DNA from: Micropruina sonneratiae
GTDB lineage: Bacteria; Actinomycetota; Actinomycetes; Propionibacteriales; Propionibacteriaceae
Assembly: GCF_025972045.1 (NCBI RefSeq)
Contig: NZ_JAPDHX010000002.1
Span: 496,001-560,000, forward strand
Direction: 5' to 3'
Length of the DNA: 64,000 nt
The notes under the pieces: generated by a model
Databases searched by the model: none
The model's input: the letters and a program-made list of their open reading frames with translations, nothing else
What the model was told of the DNA's origin: nothing
Made by a program: the position numbers and the translations under genes
Shown: positions 16,961 through 26,543 of the stretch, piece after piece
How the letters are laid out: each line of letters opens with the position of its first letter
Position numbering within the stretch: position 1 is the first letter of the stretch

Positions 16961-17890
16961 TCAGCCGAGCAGCGCGGCGATCAGCGTGATGGACGGCACC
17001 GACAGCATGGTGGAGATGAAGATCGAGTCGCGGGCCAGCAGCTCGCCCACCTCGTAGCGGGACGCGATCACGAAGATGTTCTGGGCCGCCGGCAGGGCCG
17101 CTATCACGGTGACGGCGAGCAGCTCGTGCCCGGACAGCCCGAACGCCATCCCCAACGCCCAGGCGGCACAGGGCATCAGCAGCACCTTGACGACCTGGAT
17201 GAGCACCACCTCGTTGAACTGCCTGCCGGGCCTCGGCAGCGGGTCGAGCCGCAACGACACGCCGAAGGCGAGCAGCATCGCCGGCACCGCGATCGCGCCG
17301 ACCAGCTCGATCGGGGCCATCACCAGATCGGGGACGCCGAGGCCGGACAGGTTCACCGCCATCGCGAGCAGCACGGCGGTGGTGATCGGATTGCGCAGCG
17401 GCAGCGTCAGGTAGCTGTACCAGGGCATCGGCTCGCCGGCGTGCCGCGCCGCCCGGGTGTCCAGCAGGGCCAGCGCCACCGGCTGCAGGAAGCCGACCTG
17501 CACCAGCATGATCGGCGCCATCCAGGTCATGTCGCCCATGATCGCCGCGGCGATCGGCAGGCCCAGGTTGCCGGCGTTGGTGTAGCTGGCGCACAGCGTG
17601 CCGACGATCGTGCGGGCGTTCGGACGCCCGAACAGCGCTCGTGCGCCGATCAGGTAGCCGGCCGCGGCGATCGCGATCGCCAGCACCGACACCACCAGGG
17701 TGTGTGAGAAGAGGTGTGCCAGGTCGGCCCGGGAGACCAGCGAGAACAGCAGCGCCGGGGACGCGACCAGAAAGGCCAGGCGGTTCAGCAGGGCGCGGTG
17801 CAGGTCGCCGAGCACCCTGAAGTGGGCCAACAGCGCGCCCGCGGCCACGATCGTCCCGATCGTGAAGAAGCCGGAGAGCGCACCCTGCAT
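16961..17890 (-). CDS. AEC family transporter (auxin efflux carrier-like)
   Basis: This integral membrane protein of about 309 residues has roughly ten hydrophobic segments in two halves, as in the AEC family of organic-acid or amino-acid transporters. Conserved stretches include SPALLFSLVSRAD near the start, SYTNAGNLGLPIAAAI in the middle and ALPAAQNIFVIASRYEVGE near the end. The substrate cannot be told from sequence. ATG 17890 is chosen because TAGGGT lies 7 nt ahead; GTG 17899 is the longer alternative. It is divergent from the acyltransferase gene, with about 98 nt between them. Confidence 0.88.
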   Translation of the reverse strand: MQGALSGFFTIGTIVAAGALLAHFRVLGDLHRALLNRLAFLVASPALLFSLVSRADLAHLFSHTLVVSVLAIAIAAAGYLIGARALFGRPNARTIVGTLCASYTNAGNLGLPIAAAIMGDMTWMAPIMLVQVGFLQPVALALLDTRAARHAGEPMPWYSYLTLPLRNPITTAVLLAMAVNLSGLGVPDLVMAPIELVGAIAVPAMLLAFGVSLRLDPLPRPGRQFNEVVLIQVVKVLLMPCAAWALGMAFGLSGHELLAVTVIAALPAAQNIFVIASRYEVGELLARDSIFISTMLSVPSITLIAALLG

Positions 17891-17897
17891 CGCACTC

Positions 17898-17903
17898 ACC
17901 CTA
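17898..17903 (-). promoter_or_regulatory. -10 hexamer of the AEC transporter gene
   Basis: On the minus strand TAGGGT is followed by 7 nt and ATG 17890. It supports that start over GTG 17899, which overlaps the hexamer. Confidence 0.55.
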
Positions 17904-17974
17904 GAGCGACCGGCGCCGGTGCGAGGCGGCGTCCGGAGGCGGGGCGGCGGCCCCTGCCCCGGCGTCGGGACGCG

Positions 17975-17980
17975 TACAGT
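17975..17980 (+). promoter_or_regulatory. -10 hexamer of the acyltransferase gene
   Basis: TACAGT is followed by 8 nt and ATG 17989; no Shine-Dalgarno is present. Confidence 0.5.
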
Positions 17981-17988
17981 GACCGCCG

Positions 17989-19257
17989 ATGACCCAGCGC
18001 AACCACCTGATCGACCTGGCCCGCGCGCTGTCGGTGTTCGTGGTCGTCACCTTCCACTGCCTGCTGTACCGCATCGTGGTGGTCGACGGCGCGCCGGCGA
18101 TGGTGCCCTGGGCGCCGCGGCCGCACGCAGCCTGGTGGACGGCGAGCTGGTTCATCATGATCATCCCGCTGTTCTTCATCGCGGGCGGCTTCGCGCACGC
18201 CCTGGTGGTGGACCGGATGCGTGCCGAGGGCCGCGGCTACACCTACTACCTGACGTCGCGGGCGCGCCGCCTGGTCGGGCCGCTGCTGGTGTTCGCCGGG
18301 TTCTTCACGCTGCTCGGCACCGCCGCCGCGTGGTTGTGGGACGCCGGCGCGACCGTGGCGCTGAGCGTGCAGTTCGCGCAGCTGCTGTGGTTCATCGCCA
18401 CCTACCTGGTGATCGTCGGGGTCGCGCCGCTGATGGTGACCCTGCACGACCGGTTCGGCGTGTTGCCGATGCTGGCGCTGACGGTGCTCGCCGTCGCCGT
18501 GGACGCCTGGGCGATGGCGTCCGGCACCAACGACCTGCGCTACCTGAACCTGGTGACCGTGTGGCCGCTGTGCCACCAACTCGGCATCGCCTACCACCGC
18601 GGCTGGTTCCGGCGGGGCCGGGCCTGGGTGCCGTGGCTGGCGCTGGTCCTCTCGGCCGCCACGATTCCGGTGCTGATCGCCGGCTTCGGGTACCCCGGAT
18701 CGTCGATCGGGCTGGGCGACATTCCCGTCGCGAACGTGCTGCCGCCGACGGCGGCGATGATCGTGCTGGGCTTCGGCCAGACGGCGCTGCTGGGGCTGCT
18801 GGAACGGGCCGGGGTGGCGGCCACCCTGCCGCCCCGGGTGGAGCGCGGGTTGGGCGTGGCCAACGCACTGGCCGTCACCACCTACCTGTGGCACATCCCG
18901 TGCATCGTGATCGCGGCGGTCGCGCTGTACGCGGTCACTGTGGCGGCACCGGCGTTGACCAGCGTGTTGCTGTCCCAGGTCGCGGTCGCGGTGCTGACCT
19001 GGGCGATCATCGTCGCGGTGGTGCCGCTGATCGGCCGCGCCGAATACGCGCTGGTGCCCCGGCTCGGCGAGACTCCGGTGCGGGGCGCGATCGGTGCCTA
19101 TCTGCTGCTCACCGCCGGCACCGCACTGATCTGGCTGAACGGCATGGTGCTGCACCCGTTGCGGCCCTGGTCGGCGGTCGGACTGGTGCTGCTCGGCGTG
19201 GGGATGGGGTGGCTGCGCCGCGCAGCGAGCGCGCCTGCCGCGGCGTCCGGCCCCTAG
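17989..19257 (+). CDS. Membrane acyltransferase family 3 protein
   Basis: The 422-residue protein has about ten membrane segments and the acyltransferase-3 layout. An N-terminal IDLARALSVFVVVTFH contains the conserved His/Arg region of the family. PLFFIAGGFAHAL follows, and TYLWHIP lies in a late segment. Such enzymes transfer acyl groups from the cytoplasmic side to carbohydrates or lipids at the envelope. The acceptor is unknown. The gene is followed after 57 nt by a VTT-type membrane protein in the same direction, possibly an operon. Confidence 0.85.
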   Translation: MTQRNHLIDLARALSVFVVVTFHCLLYRIVVVDGAPAMVPWAPRPHAAWWTASWFIMIIPLFFIAGGFAHALVVDRMRAEGRGYTYYLTSRARRLVGPLLVFAGFFTLLGTAAAWLWDAGATVALSVQFAQLLWFIATYLVIVGVAPLMVTLHDRFGVLPMLALTVLAVAVDAWAMASGTNDLRYLNLVTVWPLCHQLGIAYHRGWFRRGRAWVPWLALVLSAATIPVLIAGFGYPGSSIGLGDIPVANVLPPTAAMIVLGFGQTALLGLLERAGVAATLPPRVERGLGVANALAVTTYLWHIPCIVIAAVALYAVTVAAPALTSVLLSQVAVAVLTWAIIVAVVPLIGRAEYALVPRLGETPVRGAIGAYLLLTAGTALIWLNGMVLHPLRPWSAVGLVLLGVGMGWLRRAASAPAAASGP

Positions 19258-19314
19258 TGGGGCCCTGCCCCACCGCCGTCCGCCGCCTAGACTGGCCCCT
19301 CGAAGGGGAAGGCG

Positions 19315-19836
19315 GTGGGAGTGGATCCGACCCAGTGGGACGCGCCGTTCCCGATCATCGTCGCCGCCCTGTTCTGCATCGTGCTGGTGCGTACCAACGC
19401 CACCTACTGGGTCGGACGCCTGGTGGCCGGCGGGGCTCACCGCACCAGGGTCGCCAGGCTGATGGACTCGGCCGGGTACCGGCGCGCCATCGAGCGGGTG
19501 AATGGTTGGGGTGCCCCCGCGGTCACCGTGTCGTTCCTCACCATCGGCGTGCAGACCCTGGTCAACCTGGCCGCCGGCGCGACCCGGATGCCGCTGGTGC
19601 GCTACCTGCCGGCGACCATCATCGGCTCCGTCGCGTGGGCGCTGCTGTACGGCACGGTCGGCTTCGTCGGTCTGGAGGCGCTGGCCCTGCTGTGGCAGCG
19701 CTCCCCCGCCCTCGCCGTCACTGTGGCCGTCGTGGCCGCGGCCGGCCTGGCCTGGTTCATCGCGCGCCAGGCCCGCTCGGCCCGGGGCGGCAGCATCGAG
19801 ACCGAGCCGGAGGCAGCCCCCACCGACGGCACGTAG
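19315..19836 (+). CDS. Small VTT/DedA-like membrane protein
   Basis: The 173-residue protein has about four hydrophobic segments. The central region, WGAPAVTVSFLTIGVQTLVN followed by LAAGATRMPLVRYLPATIIGSVAWALLYG (split here only for length), follows the VTT domain pattern of DedA and SNARE-associated proteins. Those are thought to scramble or flip lipids. It is short for DedA and lacks the usual FxxRxxPxxR wording, so function is uncertain. The C-terminal tail is polar and acidic. GTG 19315 is preceded by GGGGAAGG; GTG 19321 is an alternative. The stop is only 33 nt from the convergent oxidoreductase gene. Confidence 0.7.
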   Translation: MGVDPTQWDAPFPIIVAALFCIVLVRTNATYWVGRLVAGGAHRTRVARLMDSAGYRRAIERVNGWGAPAVTVSFLTIGVQTLVNLAAGATRMPLVRYLPATIIGSVAWALLYGTVGFVGLEALALLWQRSPALAVTVAVVAAAGLAWFIARQARSARGGSIETEPEAAPTDGT

Positions 19837-19868
19837 GCCGACCAGTGGGCGACGGCGGGCCTTGGCGG

Positions 19869-20861
19869 CTAGTCGACGGTGATGGCCAGCTTGCCGACCG
19901 CCTCGCCCGAGCGCGCCAGGGCATGCGCCTCGGCGAGAGTGGCGGGGTTGAGACCGTTGAGCGTCCGCTGCAGCGTCGTCCGCAGCCGGCCGGCGTCGAC
20001 GAGTTCGGCGGTGCGCGCCAGCAGGGCGCCCTGCTCGTCGACGTCGGGGGTGTCGTGGCCGGTCCTGGCGAACATGTACTCCCAGTGGAAGCTGATCGCC
20101 TTCGGCTTCAACGGCAGGATCGAACCCGGGTCGTCATCGATGGCGACGATCGAACCGAACGGCTTCAGCAGCTGCTGGTAGGTGGCCAGGTTGGCCGCGG
20201 TGAACGACGAGAACACCCAGTCGACGCCGCCCGGCGAGACCGCGGACACCTCGTCGAGAAGGTTGCGACCGACCACATGGTCGGCACCGAGCTCGGTGAC
20301 GAAGGCGCGCGAGGCGTCCCGGCTCGCGGTGGCCACCACCGTGACGCCGGTGAGCTGCTTGGCGAGCTGGATCATGATGCTGCCCACCCCACCTGCACCG
20401 CCGACGACCAGCAGGACGCCGGCGCTGTCGGCGCCCAGCCGCAGCTTGTCGAACAGGCACTCCCAGGCGGTGATCGTCGTGAGCGGCAGTGCGGCTGCCG
20501 CCGCCCAGTCCAGGCTGCGCGGCTTGTGGGCGACGATCCGGTGGTCGACGGCGTGCAGCTCGGCGTTCGTACCCGGACGGGTGACGTCACCGGCGTAGTA
20601 GACCTCGTCCCCGACGGCGAACCCACCGGCCTCGGCACCGACGGCTTCGACGACACCGGAAGCGTCGTAGCCGAGTTGCTTGGCCTGGCCGGGTTCGAGC
20701 CGGGCGAGCTGTTTGGTGTCGACCGGGTTGATCGAGACCGCCCGCACCCGCACCAGCAGGTCACGGGGTCGCAACTCGGGCACCGGGACCTGTTCGGCGG
20801 TGAAGGTGTCCTGCAGGGGACGTCCCGCGTGAGCGAGCCACGCGGTCATGGTCTGGGTCAT
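19869..20861 (-). CDS. Zinc-independent MDR family oxidoreductase (quinone reductase/alcohol dehydrogenase-like)
   Basis: This 330-residue medium-chain reductase has the GroES-like N-terminal domain (SINPVDTKQL, GYDASGVVEAVG, VGDEVYYAGD). The Rossmann motif VVGGAGGVGSIMIQLAKQL is near residue 150. The catalytic-zinc cysteine and histidine ligands of classical alcohol dehydrogenases are absent. It belongs to the ZADH/quinone-oxidoreductase branch that uses NADPH to reduce quinones or enones. The substrate is unknown. The ATG at 20861 has TAGCGT 6 nt upstream, so it is probably transcribed alone and leaderless. Confidence 0.88.
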   Translation of the reverse strand: MTQTMTAWLAHAGRPLQDTFTAEQVPVPELRPRDLLVRVRAVSINPVDTKQLARLEPGQAKQLGYDASGVVEAVGAEAGGFAVGDEVYYAGDVTRPGTNAELHAVDHRIVAHKPRSLDWAAAAALPLTTITAWECLFDKLRLGADSAGVLLVVGGAGGVGSIMIQLAKQLTGVTVVATASRDASRAFVTELGADHVVGRNLLDEVSAVSPGGVDWVFSSFTAANLATYQQLLKPFGSIVAIDDDPGSILPLKPKAISFHWEYMFARTGHDTPDVDEQGALLARTAELVDAGRLRTTLQRTLNGLNPATLAEAHALARSGEAVGKLAITVD

Positions 20862-20867
20862 GGGTCC

Positions 20868-20873
20868 ACGCTA
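20868..20873 (-). promoter_or_regulatory. -10 hexamer of the MDR oxidoreductase gene
   Basis: On the minus strand TAGCGT is followed by GGACCC and ATG 20861. Confidence 0.55.
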
Positions 20874-20973
20874 GGCGGCATTCCGGCGCACGGTCCATAG
20901 TCTCCGGGATTCGCGTTCACCGGGATGACGGGGTCGCCATGGGCACTCGCGACTCGACCCCGGGGACGAGAAG

Positions 20974-21024
20974 CGGTTCGAGCGTGTCGAGACCCGATCG
21001 GGGAGTCTCGACACGCTCGAACCG
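20974..21024. repeat. 20-bp perfect inverted repeat (TCGACACGCTCGA type) after nrdJ
   Basis: Arms 20974-20993 and 21005-21024 are exact reverse complements around an 11-nt loop. The arm core is GTCTCGACACGCTCGAACC. It starts 8 nt after the nrdJ stop on the minus strand, where it would act as a terminator-like hairpin. From memory, palindromes with this core are recurrent intergenic repeats in many actinobacteria, so it may also be a member of a dispersed repeat family. No second copy occurs in this window. Confidence 0.8.
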
Positions 21025-21031
21025 AGGGTTG

Positions 21032-23869
<2,838 letters not shown>

Positions 23870-23908
23870 TACTGATGCCTTCCTTGGGGAGTTGGCGGGG
23901 GCGATGGT

Positions 23909-24367
23909 TCAGCGCGGGACGACGAGCTGACCGCGCAGGTTCTCGATCTCGGCCTCGAAATCCTCGACCGAGTCGTAGTGCTTGTAGACCGACGCGAAGC
24001 GCAGGTAGGCGACGGCGTCGAGGCTGCGCAGCGGACCGAGGATCGCCAGGCCGACGTCGTCGGCGGGGATCTCGGCCTGGCCACCGGCGCGAAGCGCCTC
24101 CTCGACCTGCTGGCCGAGCCGCGCCAGGTCGGCCTCGGAGACCGGGCGGCCCTTACAGGCCTTGCGGACGCCGGTCACGACCTTGTCGCGCGAGAAGGGT
24201 TCGACCACGCCGGATCGCTTCACCACCACCAGTTGCATCTGCTCCAGCGTGGTGAACCGGCGCTCACAGGAGGGGCACTGGCGCCGGCGGCGGATCGCGG
24301 CGCCGTCTTCGGCGACGCGGCTGTCCAGGACGCGGGAGTCGGTGTGCCGGCAGTACGGGCAGTGCAC
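23909..24367 (-). CDS. nrdR: Transcriptional repressor NrdR
   Basis: NrdR is an ATP/dATP-sensing repressor of ribonucleotide reductase genes. The 152-residue protein begins with a zinc ribbon, with Cys3, Cys6, Cys31 and Cys34 in HCPYCRHTD and QCPSCERRF, followed by an ATP-cone domain at about residues 47-137 ([15 protein letters not shown]). GTG 24367 is chosen because the zinc ribbon must start there; the frame runs further upstream without homology. It is first in an operon with nrdJ. Inverted repeats at 24441-24477 upstream are candidate operators for autoregulation. Confidence 0.95.
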   Translation of the reverse strand: MHCPYCRHTDSRVLDSRVAEDGAAIRRRRQCPSCERRFTTLEQMQLVVVKRSGVVEPFSRDKVVTGVRKACKGRPVSEADLARLGQQVEEALRAGGQAEIPADDVGLAILGPLRSLDAVAYLRFASVYKHYDSVEDFEAEIENLRGQLVVPR

Positions 24368-24440
24368 GGGTCGACCCCCTCGTTCGCGTAGCGTGCGCAC
24401 CCTCCCCTGTGGAGGGGCGTGTGTACCGGCTGTGGAGATG

Positions 24441-24477
24441 TTGTGGACAAGAACCACAATCTGTGGATGAACCACAG
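24441..24477. promoter_or_regulatory. Tandem inverted repeats before nrdR (candidate NrdR/DnaA sites)
   Basis: Two palindromes occur side by side: TTGTGG-N7-CCACAA (24441-24459) and CTGTGG-N5-CCACAG (24461-24477), centred 19 bp apart. The first contains TGTGGACAA (24442-24450), the reverse complement of the DnaA box TTGTCCACA. Tandem boxes are what NrdR uses, but the half-sites do not exactly match the enterobacterial NrdR box, so either protein is possible. Confidence 0.6.
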
Positions 24478-24656
24478 CGGTGTAACTACTAGATCTGGAC
24501 CCTACGCCGGTACCACGTACAACGCAACAGAGCTACGGCGTGTTCCGGGGGATGCGGCGAGTCGCGACCGGAACTGGCCCGAACTCGCTTGCGGAGGGCG
24601 GCGACTGCGACCGGCCGTCCCGGTCACCCGCCGACCCCAAGGGAACACAGCGTGCC

Positions 24657-25025
24657 TCAGGGCACCTGCACGGCCACGGCCGCGGCCGGAGCCTGAACCG
24701 GCTCGTTGGACACGGCCAGGAAACCAGCGACCAGGGTGACCACCCCGGCCGCCACCACGGACAGGAAGACCGCCATCACCACGGCCAGCCCACGCCTGGT
24801 CAACCGCCAGCCGGGAGCGACCTCGACGACCGGTTCGGCCGCCGCCGGCGTTGCGCGGCGGATCAGCGGCGCCGCCGGCCCCAGCGGGCGGGACCCGGAC
24901 GTCGCCGGGTGTTGCGGGCGAGCGATCGGCCCCCGCTGCCGCGGGACGTGCCGCCACCGCGGACGGGTCGTCGCCGGGTTCACCGCAGCCGTCTGGACGG
25001 TCTCATCAACCAGCATCGCGCTCAT
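24657..25025 (-). CDS. SOS-controlled small single-pass membrane protein (DivS/YneA-position, no LysM)
   Basis: This 122-residue protein has a Pro/Arg-rich cytoplasmic N-terminus of about 70 residues. One membrane segment follows (LTRRGLAVVMAVFLSVVAAG and onwards, about residues 74-102). A short outside tail ends AAVAVQVP. The gene is divergent from lexA and has a perfect LexA box 15 nt upstream of its start. In actinobacteria this position is held by SOS cell-division suppressors such as DivS and Rv2719c, which carry a LysM domain after the membrane segment. Here the protein stops where LysM would begin, and I found no LysM-like coding further downstream. ATG 25025 has GGAAGGAAG ahead. Division inhibition is an inference from position and regulation. 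Confidence 0.7.
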   Translation of the reverse strand: MSAMLVDETVQTAAVNPATTRPRWRHVPRQRGPIARPQHPATSGSRPLGPAAPLIRRATPAAAEPVVEVAPGWRLTRRGLAVVMAVFLSVVAAGVVTLVAGFLAVSNEPVQAPAAAVAVQVP

Positions 25026-25040
25026 CTCGCACTTCCTTCC

Positions 25041-25056
25041 TCGAACATACGTTCGA
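25041..25056. promoter_or_regulatory. LexA (SOS) box of the small membrane protein gene
   Basis: TCGAACATACGTTCGA is a perfect match to the actinobacterial LexA palindrome TCGAAC-N4-GTTCGA. It lies 15 nt before the ATG of the minus-strand gene. Confidence 0.93.
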
Positions 25057-25281
25057 TCTCATTGTTACCCGCCAAGCGGCCCCGCGCAAGCACTATTCGT
25101 ACCTGTGTTCCGACCGTTCTGCGGCGTTGGAATGAGTCAACAGGCAGGGTCTGACAGTTTTCGCCGGCAACCGGCACGGGTCGTCCGGACGGGTCACGGG
25201 CACGAGGCCGGACCACCTCCGGGGCCGACCCGGGGCCGCAGCCGGCCGATCCGCGCAATTCGAACAAATCCGGCGACACGC

Positions 25282-25297
25282 TCGAACGTTTGTACAA
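25282..25297. promoter_or_regulatory. Diverged LexA box upstream of lexA
   Basis: TCGAACGTTTGTACAA keeps the full left half-site TCGAAC but only 4 of 6 bases in the right half-site. It ends 18 nt before the -10 hexamer at 25316. This placement suits autorepression with moderate affinity. A further TTCGAACAAA at 25258 could add a half-site. Confidence 0.65.
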
Positions 25298-25315
25298 ATC
25301 GTCGGCGGCGACCCC

Positions 25316-25321
25316 TACCCT
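25316..25321 (+). promoter_or_regulatory. -10 hexamer of lexA
   Basis: TACCCT is followed by TGTCGC and ATG 25328, a leaderless arrangement. The diverged LexA box lies just upstream, where it would cover the -35 region. Confidence 0.55.
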
Positions 25322-25327
25322 TGTCGC

Positions 25328-26161
25328 ATGGCTGGTAGGAACCCATTCGACAAGACCCCGCGACGCGGACGTCCGCCCAAGAAACCACCGAAGATGACCG
25401 TCGGTCGCCCGAGCAACGCCCAGGTGGCCGAGCAGCTCGAGATGGCCAAGATCACCCAACTGCCCGACGGTCCGGCCGACACCGAGGGCCTCACCCCGCG
25501 GCAGCGCCGCATCCTGGAACTCATCCACCTGGCGGTCAGCACGCGCGGCTACCCGCCCACCATCCGCGAGATCGGTGAGGCGGCCGGGCTGGCATCACCC
25601 TCAAGCGTGTCCCACCAGCTCAGGCAGCTCGAGGCGAAGGGCTACCTGCGCCGCGACCCGCACCGGCCACGTGCCATGGAGGTGCGGTTGCCCGAGTCGA
25701 TCTCCGGGGCGGCAGGGGTCGACACGGCACCGGTCGACCCCGAGACCGACGTCGTCGACATCACCGGCATCGGTGACGCGCTGCCCGAAGCAATCAATGT
25801 GCCGGTCGTCGGCCGGATCGCCGCCGGCGGTCCGATTCTGGCCGAGGAGCGCGTCGAGGACGTCTTCCCGCTGCCCAGGCAGCTGGTCGGCGACGGCACC
25901 CTCTTCCTGCTCGAGGTCAAGGGCGACTCGATGATCGAGGCGGCCATCTGCGACGGCGACTTCGTGGTCGTGCGGCAGCAGCCGAACGCCAACAACGGCG
26001 ACATCGTGGCCGCCCTGCTCGAGGACGAGGCGACGGTCAAGACCTTCAAGCGCACCGAGGGGCAGGTGTGGCTGCTGCCGCACAACCCGGCCTACTCCCC
26101 CATCGACGGCAACCAGGCCTCGATCCTGGGCAAGGTCGTCGCGGTGCTGCGGCGGGTCTGA
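25328..26161 (+). CDS. lexA: SOS repressor LexA
   Basis: LexA represses DNA-damage genes and cleaves itself when RecA is activated. The 277-residue protein has an unusually long basic N-terminal extension of about 50 residues ([12 protein letters not shown]). The winged helix DNA-binding domain is at 54-120 ([33 protein letters not shown]). The cleavage site is Ala166-Gly167 in GRIAAGGPI, with catalytic Ser201 in KGDSMIEA and Lys238 in EATVKTFKR. It is divergent from the SOS membrane gene. A DUF167 reading frame begins one base after its stop codon. Confidence 0.96.
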   Translation: MAGRNPFDKTPRRGRPPKKPPKMTVGRPSNAQVAEQLEMAKITQLPDGPADTEGLTPRQRRILELIHLAVSTRGYPPTIREIGEAAGLASPSSVSHQLRQLEAKGYLRRDPHRPRAMEVRLPESISGAAGVDTAPVDPETDVVDITGIGDALPEAINVPVVGRIAAGGPILAEERVEDVFPLPRQLVGDGTLFLLEVKGDSMIEAAICDGDFVVVRQQPNANNGDIVAALLEDEATVKTFKRTEGQVWLLPHNPAYSPIDGNQASILGKVVAVLRRV

Positions 26162-26162
26162 C

Positions 26163-26423
26163 ATCAGAATCAGCATCCGGGTCAAGCCCGGTGCCGGCCG
26201 GACCAGGGTGGGTGGACGCTACGGCGACGACACCCTGGTCGTCGCCGTTCAGGCGCCCGCCGTTGACGGCCGCGCCACCCAGGCCGCACTCAAGGCGGTG
26301 GCGACGGCGTTCGGGCTCCCCGCCCGTGACGTGCGGCTGATCGCCGGCAACACCAGCCGCACCAAGATCGTCGAGTTGGCCGGTGAACACGCCGCGCGCT
26401 GGGCGGAGCTCCTCGGGTCGTAG
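26163..26423 (+). CDS. DUF167 (YggU) family protein with apparent AUC start codon
   Basis: The full family sequence is present in one frame: IRISIRVKPGAGRTRVGGRY, then GDDTLVVAVQAPAVDGRA and GNTSRTKIVEL. That frame has no ATG, GTG, TTG or CTG before GTG 26208, which would remove the first strand with the invariant KPG. I checked the same frame for about 160 nt upstream within lexA: it stays open and also has no start codon. The only sensible start is ATC at 26163, one base after the lexA TGA. That would give 86 residues, a normal length, with ATC in the place where relatives have ATG. It may rely on translational coupling. A base error (ATG read as ATC) or a mutated, now dead gene are alternatives. 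Function of the family is unknown. Confidence 0.7.
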   Translation: MRISIRVKPGAGRTRVGGRYGDDTLVVAVQAPAVDGRATQAALKAVATAFGLPARDVRLIAGNTSRTKIVELAGEHAARWAELLGS

Positions 26424-26543
26424 CCGCGTGGGCCGCGCCCCCTGCCCCTAACCGCGAGGCAGTGCGTCCCAGCGCGGCGTCGACGAGTTCGACCAACAGC
26501 TTCGGGGCGCCCACCGCAGAGCTTGGACTGGCTCGACCAGCGG

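Noticed and set aside
17700-20900. 1066-codon plus-strand frame across three genes
   Set aside because: It crosses the transporter start, the acyltransferase and the oxidoreductase genes in a wrong frame; the real proteins have clear membrane and domain patterns.
23870-23908. Cobalamin riboswitch before nrdJ
   Set aside because: The gap is only 39 nt and has no B12-box-like sequence; nrdJ is read from the nrdR promoter.
24402-24417. CCCCTGTGGAGGGG as nrdR terminator or operator
   Set aside because: Only four or five base pairs are consistent and the palindromes just beside it at 24441-24477 are much better candidates.
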